The notes under the pieces: model-generated
Databases searched by the model: none
Told to the model about the DNA's origin: nothing
Seen by the model: the letters and a program-made list of their open reading frames with translations, nothing else
Source: Streptomyces sp. SAJ15
GTDB lineage: Bacteria > Actinomycetota > Actinomycetes > Streptomycetales > Streptomycetaceae
Direction: 5' to 3'
Length of the DNA: 64,000 nucleotides
Assembly (NCBI RefSeq): GCF_007595705.1
Contig: NZ_NISY01000003.1
Span: forward strand, 620,001-684,000
Translations under genes and position numbers: made by a program
Shown here: piece after piece, positions 30,201-38,248 of the stretch
How positions within the stretch are numbered: position 1 is the first letter of the stretch
Layout of the letters: each line of letters begins with the position of its first letter

Positions 30201-31235
30201 GATCCGGCGGCCGGTGTGGCGCTGGAAGACCCGGTGCTGCTCGGCGTGGGACAGCCGCGCGTACAGCGGCAGCACCTCGGTGAACGGGAGCGCCTTCTTG
30301 TTGAGCGCGTCGGCGGTGTCGCGGATCTCGCGCTCGCCGGAGAGGAAGACCAGGATGTCGCCCGGCCCCTCGGCCTGGAGCTCGTCGACCGCGTCGCAGA
30401 TCGCGGTGATCTGGTCCCGATCGGCGTCGTCGCCGCCCTCCTCCAGCAGCGGGCGGTACCGCACCTCCACCGGATACGTGCGCCCGCTGACCTCGATGAT
30501 CGGCGCCTCCCCGAAGTGTCGGGAGAAGCGCTCCGGGTCGATGGTCGCCGAGGTGATGACGACCTTGAGGTCGGGGCGCCGGGGCAGCAGCTGGGCCAGG
30601 TAGCCGAGGATGAAGTCGATGTTGAGGCTGCGCTCGTGCGCCTCGTCGATGATGATCGTGTCGTAGGCGCGCAGCTCGCGGTCGGTCTGGATCTCGGCGA
30701 GCAGGATGCCGTCGGTCATCAGCTTGATGTGGGTGTCCGGGCTCACCTGGTCGGTGAAGCGGACCTTCCAGCCGACCGACTCGCCCAGCGGGGTGCGCAG
30801 CTCCTCGGCGACGCGCTCGGCGACGGTGCGGGCGGCGATCCGACGGGGCTGGGTGTGCCCGATCAGGCCCCGTACGCCGCGCCCCAGCTCCAGGCAGATC
30901 TTGGGGATCTGGGTGGTCTTGCCGGAGCCGGTCTCACCCGCGACGATCACCACCTGGTGGTCCCGGATCGCCTCCAGGATCACGTCCTTCTTCTGGCTGA
31001 CCGGGAGCGACTCCGGGTAGTCGACCTCGGGCACCGCCGCCCGGCGTGTGGCCACGCGCAGCTCGGCTCGCTCGATGTCGGCGGCGATCTCGGAGAGCAC
31101 GGCGGAGCGCGCCTCTGGCTTACGGATCCGGCGCGCGCCGTCGAGCCGGCGGCCGAGCCGCTGCTGGTCGCGCAGCGTCAGCTCGGGCAGGCGGTCCAGC
31201 AGGGCGGGCAGGGCGGGGGCAGGCGTGGTGGACAT
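27279..31235 (-). CDS. hrpA: ATP-dependent DEAH-box RNA helicase HrpA
   Basis: The protein has 1318 residues, the normal HrpA length. Helicase motifs are GETGSGKTTQIPK (Walker A), IIIDEAHERSLNIDF (DEAH box), VITSATIDPERFS (motif III) and NQRKGRCGR (motif VI). The HA2 and OB-fold regions follow, then the long C-terminal DUF3418 domain typical of HrpA. The family acts on structured mRNA and stalled ribosomes. The ATG start has only a distant GAGGTGA. It is transcribed leftwards alone, with tRNA genes on both sides. Confidence 0.95.
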   Translation of the reverse strand: MSTTPAPALPALLDRLPELTLRDQQRLGRRLDGARRIRKPEARSAVLSEIAADIERAELRVATRRAAVPEVDYPESLPVSQKKDVILEAIRDHQVVIVAGETGSGKTTQIPKICLELGRGVRGLIGHTQPRRIAARTVAERVAEELRTPLGESVGWKVRFTDQVSPDTHIKLMTDGILLAEIQTDRELRAYDTIIIDEAHERSLNIDFILGYLAQLLPRRPDLKVVITSATIDPERFSRHFGEAPIIEVSGRTYPVEVRYRPLLEEGGDDADRDQITAICDAVDELQAEGPGDILVFLSGEREIRDTADALNKKALPFTEVLPLYARLSHAEQHRVFQRHTGRRIVLATNVAETSLTVPGIRYVIDTGMARISRYSYRTKVQRLPIEPISQASANQRKGRCGRTSDGICVRLYSEDDFLSRPEFTDAEILRTNLASVILQMTAAGLGDIEKFPFIDPPDRRNIKDGVQLLEELGAIDGTQKDPKKRLTQMGRKLSQLPVDPRLARMVLEADRNNCVREVMVIASALSIQDPRERPSDKQQQADQQHARFKDESSDFLAFLNLWRYVREQQKVLSSSAFRRMCRSEFLNYLRIREWQDIYSQLRTVAKTMGIHLSEQDAAPDHIHTSLLAGLLSHVGLKSVVAEGGKETTGKGNEYLGARSAKFAVFPGSALFKKPPRWIMSAELVETSRLWARVNARIEPEWIEPLAQHLVKRTYSEPHWEQKQAAVMAYEKVTLYGVPIVAQRKVNYGRIDPETSRDLFIRNALVEGDWRTHHQFFQDNRKLLGEVEELEHRARRRDILVDDETLFDFYDQRIPAHVVSGAHFDSWWKHKRRDEPELLSFEKSMLINERAEGVTKDDYPDTWRQGSLKFKVTYQFEPGADADGVTVHIPLQVLNQVTAEGFDWQIPGLREDLVTELIRSLPKPIRRAYVPAPNYAKRFLDGAVPLQESLTVTLARELQRMQGVKIAPEDWDLEKVPDHLKITFRVVDERRRKLAEDKDLEALRLRLKPKTRAAISRAFESSKEGAGIEQRTGLTQWTIGTLPRTFETRRAGQPVKAYPALVDEGASVAVRLFDTEVEQQQAMWRGTRRLILLNLPSNPAKFAQGKLTNQAKLALSASPHGSVQALFEDCVSAAADRLIAARGGPAWDEESFRKLFDAVRADITDATLDTVRKVQEVLAAWQACERRLKATKSPVLLPSLTDVREQLGELVKAGFVTEHGVRRLPDLMRYLVAVDRRLQQLPINAERDRTRMAKVHEMRDEYLWLLEQLPQGRPVPREVREIRWMIEELRVSYFAHALGTAYPISDKRIVKAIDAAAP

Positions 31236-31423
31236 ACGCGATCCAGGATCTCACCTCGCCGAAACGGCTGGCGAACCATTTCCGTCTGGCCTGTGAGCGC
31301 CGGCTGGGCCGGACGGGTGAGGCCGGCGTCCGGGGCGGGGGCGGGGTACAGGCGCGGGTGCGAAGCGCGGGGGTACGAGGTGCAGGGGTACGAGGGGCAG
31401 GGGTGTGAGGTGCGGGGCAACGC

Positions 31424-31455
31424 GAAAGGCCCTGATCCGAGGATCAGGGCCTTTC
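31424..31455 (-). terminator. Terminator of the Glu-Asp-Phe tRNA unit
   Basis: GAAAGGCCCTGATC (31424-31437) pairs perfectly with GATCAGGGCCTTTC (31442-31455) around a 4-base loop, directly after tRNA-Phe on the minus strand. Confidence 0.85.
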
Positions 31456-31460
31456 TGTGG

Positions 31461-31534
31461 TGGCTGGGGCCGGGGTCGAACCGGCGACCTTCCGCTTTTC
31501 AGGCGGACGCTCGTACCAACTGAGCTACCCAGCC
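31461..31534 (-). tRNA. tRNA-Phe (GAA)
   Basis: A 74-base cloverleaf with acceptor GGCTGGG/CCCAGCC, anticodon loop CTGAAAA (GAA) and T-loop TTCGACC. CCA is encoded at 31458-31460. It is the last gene of the leftward tRNA cluster. Confidence 0.95.
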
Positions 31535-31554
31535 ACGCAACCTCGCGGTTGCAG

Positions 31555-31629
31555 CGGTCCTGACGGGATTTGAACCCGCGGCCTCCACCTTGACAGGGTG
31601 GCGAGCACTCCAAACTGCTCCACAGGACC
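31555..31629 (-). tRNA. tRNA-Asp (GTC), second copy
   Basis: A 75-base gene identical to that at 26958-27032. It sits between tRNA-Glu and tRNA-Phe in one probable transcript. Confidence 0.95.
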
Positions 31630-31667
31630 AAGCTCGTGCGAGCACTAGTCTCGCACATGATCTTGCG

Positions 31668-31740
31668 TGCCCCCAACGGGATTCGAACCCGTGCTACCGC
31701 CTTGAAAGGGCGGCGTCCTGGGCCACTAGACGATGAGGGC
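31668..31740 (-). tRNA. tRNA-Glu (TTC)
   Basis: A 73-base cloverleaf with acceptor GCCCTCA/TGGGGGC (one G-U pair), anticodon loop CTTTCAA (TTC) and T-loop TTCGAAT. CCA is not encoded. It is the first gene of the Glu-Asp-Phe unit. Confidence 0.95.
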
Positions 31741-31856
31741 TGATGGCCCACCTTGTGCGCCTCTCGGCGCCGTCGGGGACGTGAGAAGCATATGGGATGT
31801 CGGGATGGTTCGCCAAAACGGTTTACCGCGAGGCCCTAGAAGCGGCCCGAAAGCGC

Positions 31857-33587
31857 TCATGACTCCTCCGGTAGATGGCGGCTGACCTCGGCTTTTGTCA
31901 GCCCGAGTCCGTCCAGCTCGATCTCGTCCCAGACCTGGAGCCGATGGGTGTCGCGGTCCAGGTAGAGCACGGACGCCCGCACCGCGTCGGGTTCCGTGCC
32001 GCCGAACGCGCCGAGCCCGCTGCCGCCGGTCGAGCCCCCGATCATCAGCCGGGTGCCCCCCGGCAACAGCTCGCTCTCCCGGTGCCGCGCATGGCCGGCC
32101 AGGACGAGCGGGACCGCGCCGTCGGCCTCCCGCGCGGCGGCCGGGTGGTGCGCGAGCGCGATGTCGACGGGGGTGCCGGCCGCGCGCTGGGCCCGAAGGC
32201 CGGCGGCCAACCGCCGGCCCGCGCGGCGCTCGGTCGACTTGTCGTCGTCGTCGGCGCTCGCCGCGCGGTCGGCGGTGAACCGCGGAGCCCCGACGCCGGC
32301 GATGCGCAGCCCGGCGACGGTCACCGCGCGGCCGTCGTCCAGGACCGTCACTCCCCCGCGCCGGGAGAGGTACGCCTGTGTGTCGCGCGAGTCACGGTCG
32401 CCGCGCACCCACACGTACGGGGCCCCGAGGTCGGAGACCGGGGCCAGGAAGCCGTTCTCGGCGGTGGTGCCGCGGCCGGTCGTGTCGCCCGTGTCGACGA
32501 TGACGTCGATCTCGTACCGCTTCACGAGCGACCGGACCACATGCCAGGACAGCGGGTTGAGACGGATGTCCGAGACGTGCAGCACCCGCATGGTCGTGGG
32601 GTCGGGCTGGTACGCGGGGAGGGTGGAGGTGGCCTCGTACACCTTGGTGACGTTGGCGACCAGTCGCGCCAACTCGCCCTGGTAGACGTCGAAGTCGTCG
32701 GCGATGGTCCGCGCGGAGCCCACCACCGCCGGGGCGCTGGAGAGCAGCCCGGAGTACTTCGGCTCCAGCACGGACTTCGGGTTCCAGGTGGCGTACGCCG
32801 CGACGCCCGAGGAGGCGAGCAGCGCCAGCGCCAGCCCGCCGGCGGCCAGCGCGCGGCGCGGGCGCCGGAAGACGGCCAGGCCGAGCGCGGTGGCGCCGAA
32901 GGCCACCGCCGCGCAGGAGCGGATCGCCAGCTCGCGGGTGCCGTGGACGACGTCGTCGGCGACCTCCTCCTGGAGCCCGGAGAGCCGCTCGGGGTGCTCC
33001 ACCAGCGCCTCGGAGCGGACCGGATCGAGCCGGTCGACATCGACGTCCAGCCGGAGCGGGGCCCGGTGGCTGCGGAATTCGAGCGAGCCGAGCGGGGACA
33101 CGTCGATCGAGGTGCCGCCGGTGAGCGAGGGGCGCAGCGCCATCCGCGTCTCCATCGGGCCGACGGAGGCGTGGACGCCGCCGACGGCGAGCAGCCCCAG
33201 CCAGGAGCCGAGGACGGTGACGGCGATCAGGGTGATGGCGCGAGGGAGCGGGCCGGAGGCCCGGAGGAGATCGGCGGCGCCGTCGGGGCGGAGCCCCGGC
33301 TCGCCCGGGAAACGCCCCCCGCGCGGGCGGCGCTCCGGCGATCGGGCGCGGCGCCGTAGCCGTACGAGCGCCTCCCGCGCGCGCCGGGCCGCCTCCGTGG
33401 GGCTCCCGGGGGTCGTCGCCCCGGGTACGCGCCGCGCGATCGCGCGCAAGCGCCGGATGGTCGGGCGGAGGCGCCGGGCGGCGGCCGGGACGCGCGCGAC
33501 GGCGGTGTGGACCGGACGGACCGGACGGAGCGGATGGGCGGCGGCGGGGCCGGGCGACGTGGTCCCGGACAGGGCGGTACGGGCCAT
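31857..33587 (-). CDS. Metallophosphoesterase-like membrane protein, active site eroded
   Basis: The protein has 576 residues: an Arg-rich N-terminus, about three membrane helices (near 116-138, 224-240 and 246-266), and a calcineurin-like phosphoesterase domain from about 333. The fold is clear (RVLHVSDIRLNP, DVIVDTGDTTGRG, YVWVRGDRDS, LAHHP, LAGHARHRE), but most metal and catalytic signatures are changed: D-x-H reads DIR, GDxxD reads GDTTG, GNHD reads GDRD, and GHxH reads GHAR. The conserved C-terminus GLGLTKAEVSRHLPEES remains. It is probably a pseudoenzyme. Start ATG 33587. Confidence 0.82.
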   Translation of the reverse strand: MARTALSGTTSPGPAAAHPLRPVRPVHTAVARVPAAARRLRPTIRRLRAIARRVPGATTPGSPTEAARRAREALVRLRRRARSPERRPRGGRFPGEPGLRPDGAADLLRASGPLPRAITLIAVTVLGSWLGLLAVGGVHASVGPMETRMALRPSLTGGTSIDVSPLGSLEFRSHRAPLRLDVDVDRLDPVRSEALVEHPERLSGLQEEVADDVVHGTRELAIRSCAAVAFGATALGLAVFRRPRRALAAGGLALALLASSGVAAYATWNPKSVLEPKYSGLLSSAPAVVGSARTIADDFDVYQGELARLVANVTKVYEATSTLPAYQPDPTTMRVLHVSDIRLNPLSWHVVRSLVKRYEIDVIVDTGDTTGRGTTAENGFLAPVSDLGAPYVWVRGDRDSRDTQAYLSRRGGVTVLDDGRAVTVAGLRIAGVGAPRFTADRAASADDDDKSTERRAGRRLAAGLRAQRAAGTPVDIALAHHPAAAREADGAVPLVLAGHARHRESELLPGGTRLMIGGSTGGSGLGAFGGTEPDAVRASVLYLDRDTHRLQVWDEIELDGLGLTKAEVSRHLPEES

Positions 33588-33788
33588 TGGGCCCGTATGC
33601 CCGTTTCCCCGGCCCGCTATGCGACGACTGGGCTGACGGGGCCCTTCGGGGTGCGGAGCCGGTGGCGGTGGGCGGTGCGGCGCTTCGCGGGGCGATGCGG
33701 GGGCTCGGGGCGGTGAACGGTGCGCCCGAGTGGGCCCGTGCGCGTCCGGGTCGGGGTCCGCGGGCCGTTCTTCGCGGACAATGGCGGC

Positions 33789-34139
33789 GTGCTGGAGATG
33801 ACGCGCGAGGAGTTCGAGGAACTGGTCGCCGAGGCGCTGGACCGGATCCCGCCCGAGCTGACGAGGCTGATGGACAACGTGGCGGTCTTCGTCGAGGACG
33901 AGCCGCCGACGGACGATCCCGAGCTGCTCGGGCTCTACGAGGGGACGCCGCTGACCGACCGAGGCGAGTGGTACGCGGGGGTGCTGCCGGACCGCATCAC
34001 GATCTACCGCAATCCGACGCTGCGGATGTGCGAGACGCGCGAGGACGTGATCGCCGAGACCGAGGTGACCGTCGTCCATGAGATCGCCCACCATTTCGGC
34101 ATCGACGACGAGCGGCTGCACGCGCTCGGCTACGGGTGA
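33789..34139 (+). CDS. Zincin-like metallopeptidase family protein
   Basis: The 116-residue protein has the motif HEIAHHFGIDD near the C-terminus, an HExxH plus Asp arrangement that defines small zincin-like bacterial proteins annotated as metallopeptidase family. The body (REEFEELVAEALDRIPPEL, then LGLYEGTPL and PDRITIYRNPTL) matches that family. The substrate is unknown. GTG 33789 (MLEMTREEFE) is chosen over ATG 33798. A GACAAT -10-like element lies seven bases upstream, so it may be leaderless. Confidence 0.85.
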   Translation: MLEMTREEFEELVAEALDRIPPELTRLMDNVAVFVEDEPPTDDPELLGLYEGTPLTDRGEWYAGVLPDRITIYRNPTLRMCETREDVIAETEVTVVHEIAHHFGIDDERLHALGYG

Positions 34140-34184
34140 CGCGCGAGCGTCACGGGTGAGGCGGGGCCCGCGCGGTGTCGTTGG

Positions 34185-34236
34185 GCGTCACGCGAGTGTC
34201 GTGTGGCGCCACGCGAGCGTCGTGCGGCGCAACGCG
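34185..34236. repeat. 21-bp tandem repeat
   Basis: Units resembling GCGCCACGCGAGCGTCGTGYG start at 34185 and 34206, with a partial third at 34227. Confidence 0.65.
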
Positions 34237-34248
34237 CCCGCGTGCGAC

Positions 34249-34276
34249 CACCTCGACGCCGCGCGGCGTCGAGGTG
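34249..34276. repeat. Perfect 28-bp palindrome
   Basis: CACCTCGACGCCGC is followed directly by its reverse complement. As RNA it would form a 12-bp stem with a minimal loop and may end transcription of the zincin gene. As DNA it could be a binding site. Confidence 0.8.
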
Positions 34277-34499
34277 CTCGGAGTACGGCGAGCGGGCGGC
34301 CGCGCGGTGGTGCGGGCCGGGTACGGCGAGCGGGGGCGACGGCCTGCGGGAGGGCGACGGCGTGCGGTCGTCGTGAGCCCCGCGGGGGGTTCGCCGCGCG
34401 CGTACGGGACCGGAGCCGGGCGCGGCGCGCGTGTCCTGGGCGGGGCGCGGCCAGTTGGGCAGTGCGCCTGCACCCCGTGGCCTGAGAGGTGTCCCGCCC

Positions 34500-35084
34500 A
34501 TGCCTGGAATCTCCGCTCCGTCCCCCCGCGCGGCCGCGCGCATCGCGGCCGTCATGGCTGCCGCCATGACCCTGGGGGGCTGCATGAGCGTGTCCGACGA
34601 CCCGGAGCGGCCCGGGACGCGTGGCAGCAGCACCGAGCACCCTGGCGGTGTGACGCAGCCGGACGGCGGCACGCTCCCGTCGGCCGCGGCGGCGCGCACG
34701 GTCGACGACGCCAAGGGGGAGCACGGCAGGAGCAAGGGCAAGGGCAAGAAGAAGGCGGGCGGTCGGGACGGGAAGGAGGGCGCGAAGCCCTCGGAGTCCG
34801 CCCCGGAGCCCTCCACGTCCGCCGGGCGCAGCCGCAGCCCGCGGCCGCGCACCAGCTCGCCGGCGCCGACTCCGGGCGGCGGAGGCAAGAGCGAACCGAC
34901 CTCGGCCCCCACGTCCCAGGCACCGCGCCCGCCGCGTCCGACGACTCCGCCGCCCACGACCCCGGCGCCGCAGCCGACCACCAGCGAGCCGACGACCCCG
35001 CCGCCGACCACGGAGGACCCGGGCTCGACCGGCGGGAGCGGGGGCGGCGGCAAGGGGCCGGAGTCCTCGCCGCAGGCGGGCTGA
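34500..35084 (+). CDS. Secreted lipoprotein, Pro/Thr-rich
   Basis: The protein has 194 residues. A signal peptide (RAAARIAAVMAAAM) ends in the lipobox LGGC, with the lipidated Cys at position 28. The mature part is low complexity: a Lys/Gly segment (KGKGKKKAGG) and a Pro/Thr/Ser-rich tail, as in cell-wall-spanning linkers. No catalytic domain is seen. The ATG has GAGAGG ten bases upstream. It lies between the zincin gene and the DEAD-box helicase gene. Its function is unknown. Confidence 0.78.
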   Translation: MPGISAPSPRAAARIAAVMAAAMTLGGCMSVSDDPERPGTRGSSTEHPGGVTQPDGGTLPSAAAARTVDDAKGEHGRSKGKGKKKAGGRDGKEGAKPSESAPEPSTSAGRSRSPRPRTSSPAPTPGGGGKSEPTSAPTSQAPRPPRPTTPPPTTPAPQPTTSEPTTPPPTTEDPGSTGGSGGGGKGPESSPQAG

Positions 35085-35366
35085 GCGGCCCCCGCACCGA
35101 GCCGGTACGAGGGCTGGGCGTTACGAGGGCTGGCCGGTACGGGGCCGGGCGTGAGGCGACCGGTCGGTACGAGGCCGAGCGTGAGGTGGGCTGGCCGGCA
35201 CGGGGCTGGTCGGGCGTGGCCGCGCGGGCCGAGCGCGGCCGCAGGGCGGGCGGCGGCGGGCGGGGCCGCGGGTCGGGGTGGGGGAGCCGGTGTGATCGAG
35301 ACGGGAGGCGGGAGACGGGAGGCGGGCGTCGGACCGGGGCTGAGAGCGGGTGGATCCGGGCCGGAT

Positions 35367-35396
35367 TTGCTTTCCGGGGGTGGGAGTGCGTATGGT
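35367..35396 (+). promoter_or_regulatory. Candidate promoter of the DEAD-box helicase gene
   Basis: TTGCTT (35367-35372) and TATGGT (35391-35396) are separated by 18 bases, a good vegetative sigma match. Transcription would start near 35403 and give a leader of about 150 bases. The rest of the gap 35085-35366 holds only GC-rich repeats. Confidence 0.5.
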
Positions 35397-35494
35397 GGTA
35401 GATCGTTTGATCCCATTTGCCCGGCGCCAAACCGAAGCGCGCCGCGTGGCGCGTTCCTACCCTTGCCGTGGCTGACCGCATTGAGGCGGTCGTT

Positions 35495-35553
35495 TGCGAA
35501 ATGACACGGAGTTCGGGCGCGTGCCGAGACTCCGGAAGGTTTCGCATTTCGCA
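35495..35553 (+). promoter_or_regulatory. Leader inverted repeat reaching the helicase start codon
   Basis: TGCGAAATG (35495-35503) is the exact complement of CATTTCGCA (35545-35553), whose last base is the A of the start codon. Pairing would put the GGAAGG Shine-Dalgarno (35534-35539) in the loop and the start in the stem. It could make translation sensitive to temperature or to the helicase itself. Confidence 0.4.
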
Positions 35554-37901
35554 TGTCCATTTCCACTGATAACACCGCCATGCCCAGCGCCGTGACCGAG
35601 CAGGTCGAGCAGGACGAGCAGACGTCCGCGGCGGCGGTCGAGGCGATCGAGTCCCAGGTCGAGACCGGCGCCGAGGCCGACATCGAGGTCGAGGCCGACA
35701 ACGAGGTCGACGCTGACGTCGAGGCCGACGCCGAGGCGGACGACCAGGACGCGGCTCCCCAGATCACCTTCGGCGACCTCGGGCTCCCCGAGCAGATCGT
35801 CCGCAAGCTGGCGCAGAACGGTGTGACCACCCCGTTCCCGATCCAGGCCGCGACCATCCCGGACGCGCTGGCCGGCAAGGACATCCTCGGCCGCGGTCGT
35901 ACCGGCTCCGGCAAGACCCTCTCCTTCGGCCTGCCGCTGCTGACCACCCTCGCCGGCGGCCACACCGAGAAGAAGCGCCCGCGCGGTCTGATCCTGACCC
36001 CGACCCGTGAGCTCGCCATGCAGGTGAGCGACGCGCTCCAGCCGTACGGCGACGTCCTCGGCCTCAAGCTCAAGGTCGTCTGCGGCGGCACCTCGATGGG
36101 CAACCAGATCTACGCCCTGGAGCGCGGTGTCGACATCCTCGTCGCCACCCCGGGCCGACTGCGCGACATCATCGACCGCGGCGCCGCCTCGCTCGACAAG
36201 GTCCAGGTCGCCGTCCTCGACGAGGCCGACCAGATGGCCGACATGGGCTTCCTGCCCGAGGTCACCGAGATCCTCGACCTGGTGCCGCAGGGCGGTCAGC
36301 GTCTGCTCTTCTCCGCCACGCTGGAGAACGAGATCGACACCCTGGTCAAGCGTTACCTGGTCGACCAGGTCACCCACGAGGTCGACCCGTCGGCCGGCGC
36401 GGTCTCCACCATGACCCACCACGTCCTGGTCGTGAAGCCCAAGGACAAGGCCCCGGTCACCGCCGCCATCGCGGCGCGCAAGGGCCGCACCATCATCTTC
36501 GTGCGGACCCAGCTCGGCGCCGACCGCGTCGCCGACCAGCTGCGCGAGGCGGGCGTGCGCGCCGACGCGCTGCACGGCGGCATGACCCAGGGCGCCCGCA
36601 CTCGCACCCTGGCCGACTTCAAGGACGGGTACGTCAACGTGCTCGTCGCCACCGACGTGGCCGCCCGCGGTATCCACGTCGACGGCATCGACCTGGTGCT
36701 CAACGTCGACCCGGCCGGCGACCACAAGGACTACCTGCACCGCAGCGGCCGCACCGCCCGTGCCGGCCAGTCCGGCACCGTCGTCTCGCTGGCGCTGCCG
36801 CACCAGCGCCGGCAGATCTTCCGTCTGATGGAGGACGCGGGCGTGGACGCCTCGCGCCACATCGTGGGCGGCGCCGGTGCCTTCGACGAGGACGTGGCCC
36901 GGATCACCGGCGCCCGCTCGCTCACCGAGGTGCAGGCGGAGTCGGCGGCCAACTCGGCCAAGCAGGCCGAGCGTGAGGTGCAGCAGCTCACCCGCGAGCT
37001 GGAGAAGGTCCAGCGCCGGGCGCTCGAACTCCGCGAGGAGGCCGACCGGCTGGCCGCCCGCGTGGCGCGTGAGCGGGGCGAGGCCCCGGAGGCGGCCGTC
37101 GCCGCGAGCTCGGAGGAGGCCGTGACCGCCGCCGAGACCCCGGTCGTCCCGCACCAGGCCCCCGCGGCCGAGGTCGAGACCGCGGTGGTGGCCGAGGAGG
37201 CCCCGCGCCGGGCGTCCTCGTACGAGCGTCGTGACGAGCGCGGCAACTTCGAGCGTCGGGACCGGGAGCGCGGTTTCGACCGTGACCGTGACCGCGGCTT
37301 CAACCGTGACCGTCGCGACGACCGCGGTTTCGACCGCGACCGTGACCGGGACCGTGGTTTCGGTCGGGACCGTCGTGAGGACCGTGGCGACCGTGGCGGT
37401 GACCGCGGTGGTTTCAACCGTGAGCGTCGTGACGGCGACCGTGGTGGCTTCGGTGGCGGCCGTTCGTTCGAGCGTCGTGACGACCGTGGCAACTTCAACC
37501 GTGACCGTGACCGTCGCGACGACCGCGGTTTCGACCGCGACCGTGACCGGGACCGTGGTTTCGGTCGGGACCGTCGTGAGGACCGTGGCGACCGTGGCGG
37601 TGACCGCGGTGGTTTCAACCGTGAGCGTCGTGACGGCGACCGTGGTGGCTTCGGCGGCGGCCGTTCGTTCGAGCGTCGTGACGACCGTCAGGGCCGCTCC
37701 TTCGAGCGTCGCGACCACAACCACCGTGGCGGCGACCGTCCGTTCCACCGTGAGCGCCGCGAGGACCGTCCGTTCAACCGCGACGACCGTCCCTTCAACC
37801 GGGACCGTCGCGACGACCGTCCGGCCCGTCGTGACGACCACCGGGGCGCCCGGCCCTTCGACCGCCGCGCCGACAAGCCCCGCTGGAAGCGGAACGGCTG
37901 A
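35553..37901 (+). CDS. DEAD-box RNA helicase with Arg/Asp/Gly-rich tail
   Basis: The protein has 782 residues. An acidic N-terminus (about 1-68) is followed by the helicase core: ITFGDLGLPEQIV (Q-motif region), GRGRTGSGKTLSF (Walker A), VLDEADQM (DEAD box), FSATLENE, and HRSGRTARAG (motif VI). After a short coiled coil, residues from about 550 on form a basic/acidic RGG-like tail of RDRDRGF and RRDDRGF units that includes a near-exact 201-bp DNA duplication. Such helicases unwind RNA at low temperature or in ribosome assembly. The start is ATG 35553. Confidence 0.93.
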   Translation: MSISTDNTAMPSAVTEQVEQDEQTSAAAVEAIESQVETGAEADIEVEADNEVDADVEADAEADDQDAAPQITFGDLGLPEQIVRKLAQNGVTTPFPIQAATIPDALAGKDILGRGRTGSGKTLSFGLPLLTTLAGGHTEKKRPRGLILTPTRELAMQVSDALQPYGDVLGLKLKVVCGGTSMGNQIYALERGVDILVATPGRLRDIIDRGAASLDKVQVAVLDEADQMADMGFLPEVTEILDLVPQGGQRLLFSATLENEIDTLVKRYLVDQVTHEVDPSAGAVSTMTHHVLVVKPKDKAPVTAAIAARKGRTIIFVRTQLGADRVADQLREAGVRADALHGGMTQGARTRTLADFKDGYVNVLVATDVAARGIHVDGIDLVLNVDPAGDHKDYLHRSGRTARAGQSGTVVSLALPHQRRQIFRLMEDAGVDASRHIVGGAGAFDEDVARITGARSLTEVQAESAANSAKQAEREVQQLTRELEKVQRRALELREEADRLAARVARERGEAPEAAVAASSEEAVTAAETPVVPHQAPAAEVETAVVAEEAPRRASSYERRDERGNFERRDRERGFDRDRDRGFNRDRRDDRGFDRDRDRDRGFGRDRREDRGDRGGDRGGFNRERRDGDRGGFGGGRSFERRDDRGNFNRDRDRRDDRGFDRDRDRDRGFGRDRREDRGDRGGDRGGFNRERRDGDRGGFGGGRSFERRDDRQGRSFERRDHNHRGGDRPFHRERREDRPFNRDDRPFNRDRRDDRPARRDDHRGARPFDRRADKPRWKRNG
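37311..37688 (+). repeat. 201-bp in-frame tandem duplication in the helicase tail
   Basis: 37311-37487 and 37512-37688 are identical over 177 bp except one silent T/C difference (37454 versus 37655). The offset of 201 bp is 67 codons, so the frame is kept. Confidence 0.9.
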
Positions 37902-37932
37902 TCCCGTTGCACGACTGAGGGTTTGAGCGTCT

Positions 37933-37970
37933 GAGGGCCCGTACGACACGGAAGTGTCGTACGGGCCCTC
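37933..37970 (+). terminator. Terminator of the DEAD-box helicase gene
   Basis: A perfect 17-bp stem (37933-37949 with 37954-37970) is capped by a GGAA tetraloop of the GNRA type, 31 bases after the stop codon. Confidence 0.85.
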
Positions 37971-38097
37971 TCGCGCGAAGATCGCAGTGACGTCCCACAT
38001 GGCGTGCGCCGAAGAGCGCCCTTGAAGCCGGGCCCGCTCGGGCAAGGCACGGTATTGGCTCGGGCCGGAGCCGGGGGCGGGCTATGCTGCGGTGTAC

Positions 38098-38170
38098 GGG
38101 CCGTTAGCTCAATTGGCAGAGCAGTGGACTTTTAATCCATTGGTTCAGGGTTCGAGCCCCTGACGGCCCA
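38098..38170 (+). tRNA. tRNA-Lys (TTT)
   Basis: A 73-base cloverleaf with acceptor GGGCCGT/ACGGCCC, D-loop with GG, anticodon loop CTTTTAA (TTT) and T-loop TTCGAGC. A TATGCT element at 38083-38088 is a likely -10. CCA is not encoded in full. Confidence 0.95.
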
Positions 38171-38216
38171 CCGTTGTGAGGGGCGAGCACGTCGCCTCTG
38201 ACCTGCGTGTATTCCA

Positions 38217-38248
38217 ACGGCCCGATCGGAGATCTCCGGTCGGGCCGT
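38217..38248 (+). terminator. Terminator after tRNA-Lys
   Basis: ACGGCCCGATCGGA (38217-38230) pairs with TCCGGTCGGGCCGT (38235-38248), with one G-U pair. Confidence 0.75.

Larger units (their letters stand above)
34140..34499. other. Intergenic with short repeats and a palindrome
   Basis: No gene is supported. It contains 21-bp tandem repeats at 34185-34236 and a perfect 28-bp palindrome at 34249-34276. The remainder is GC-rich and featureless. Confidence 0.55.

Noticed and set aside
27033..31523. A 1496-codon plus-strand frame under hrpA
   Set aside because: Antisense shadow of hrpA that also runs through tRNA and repeat sequence.
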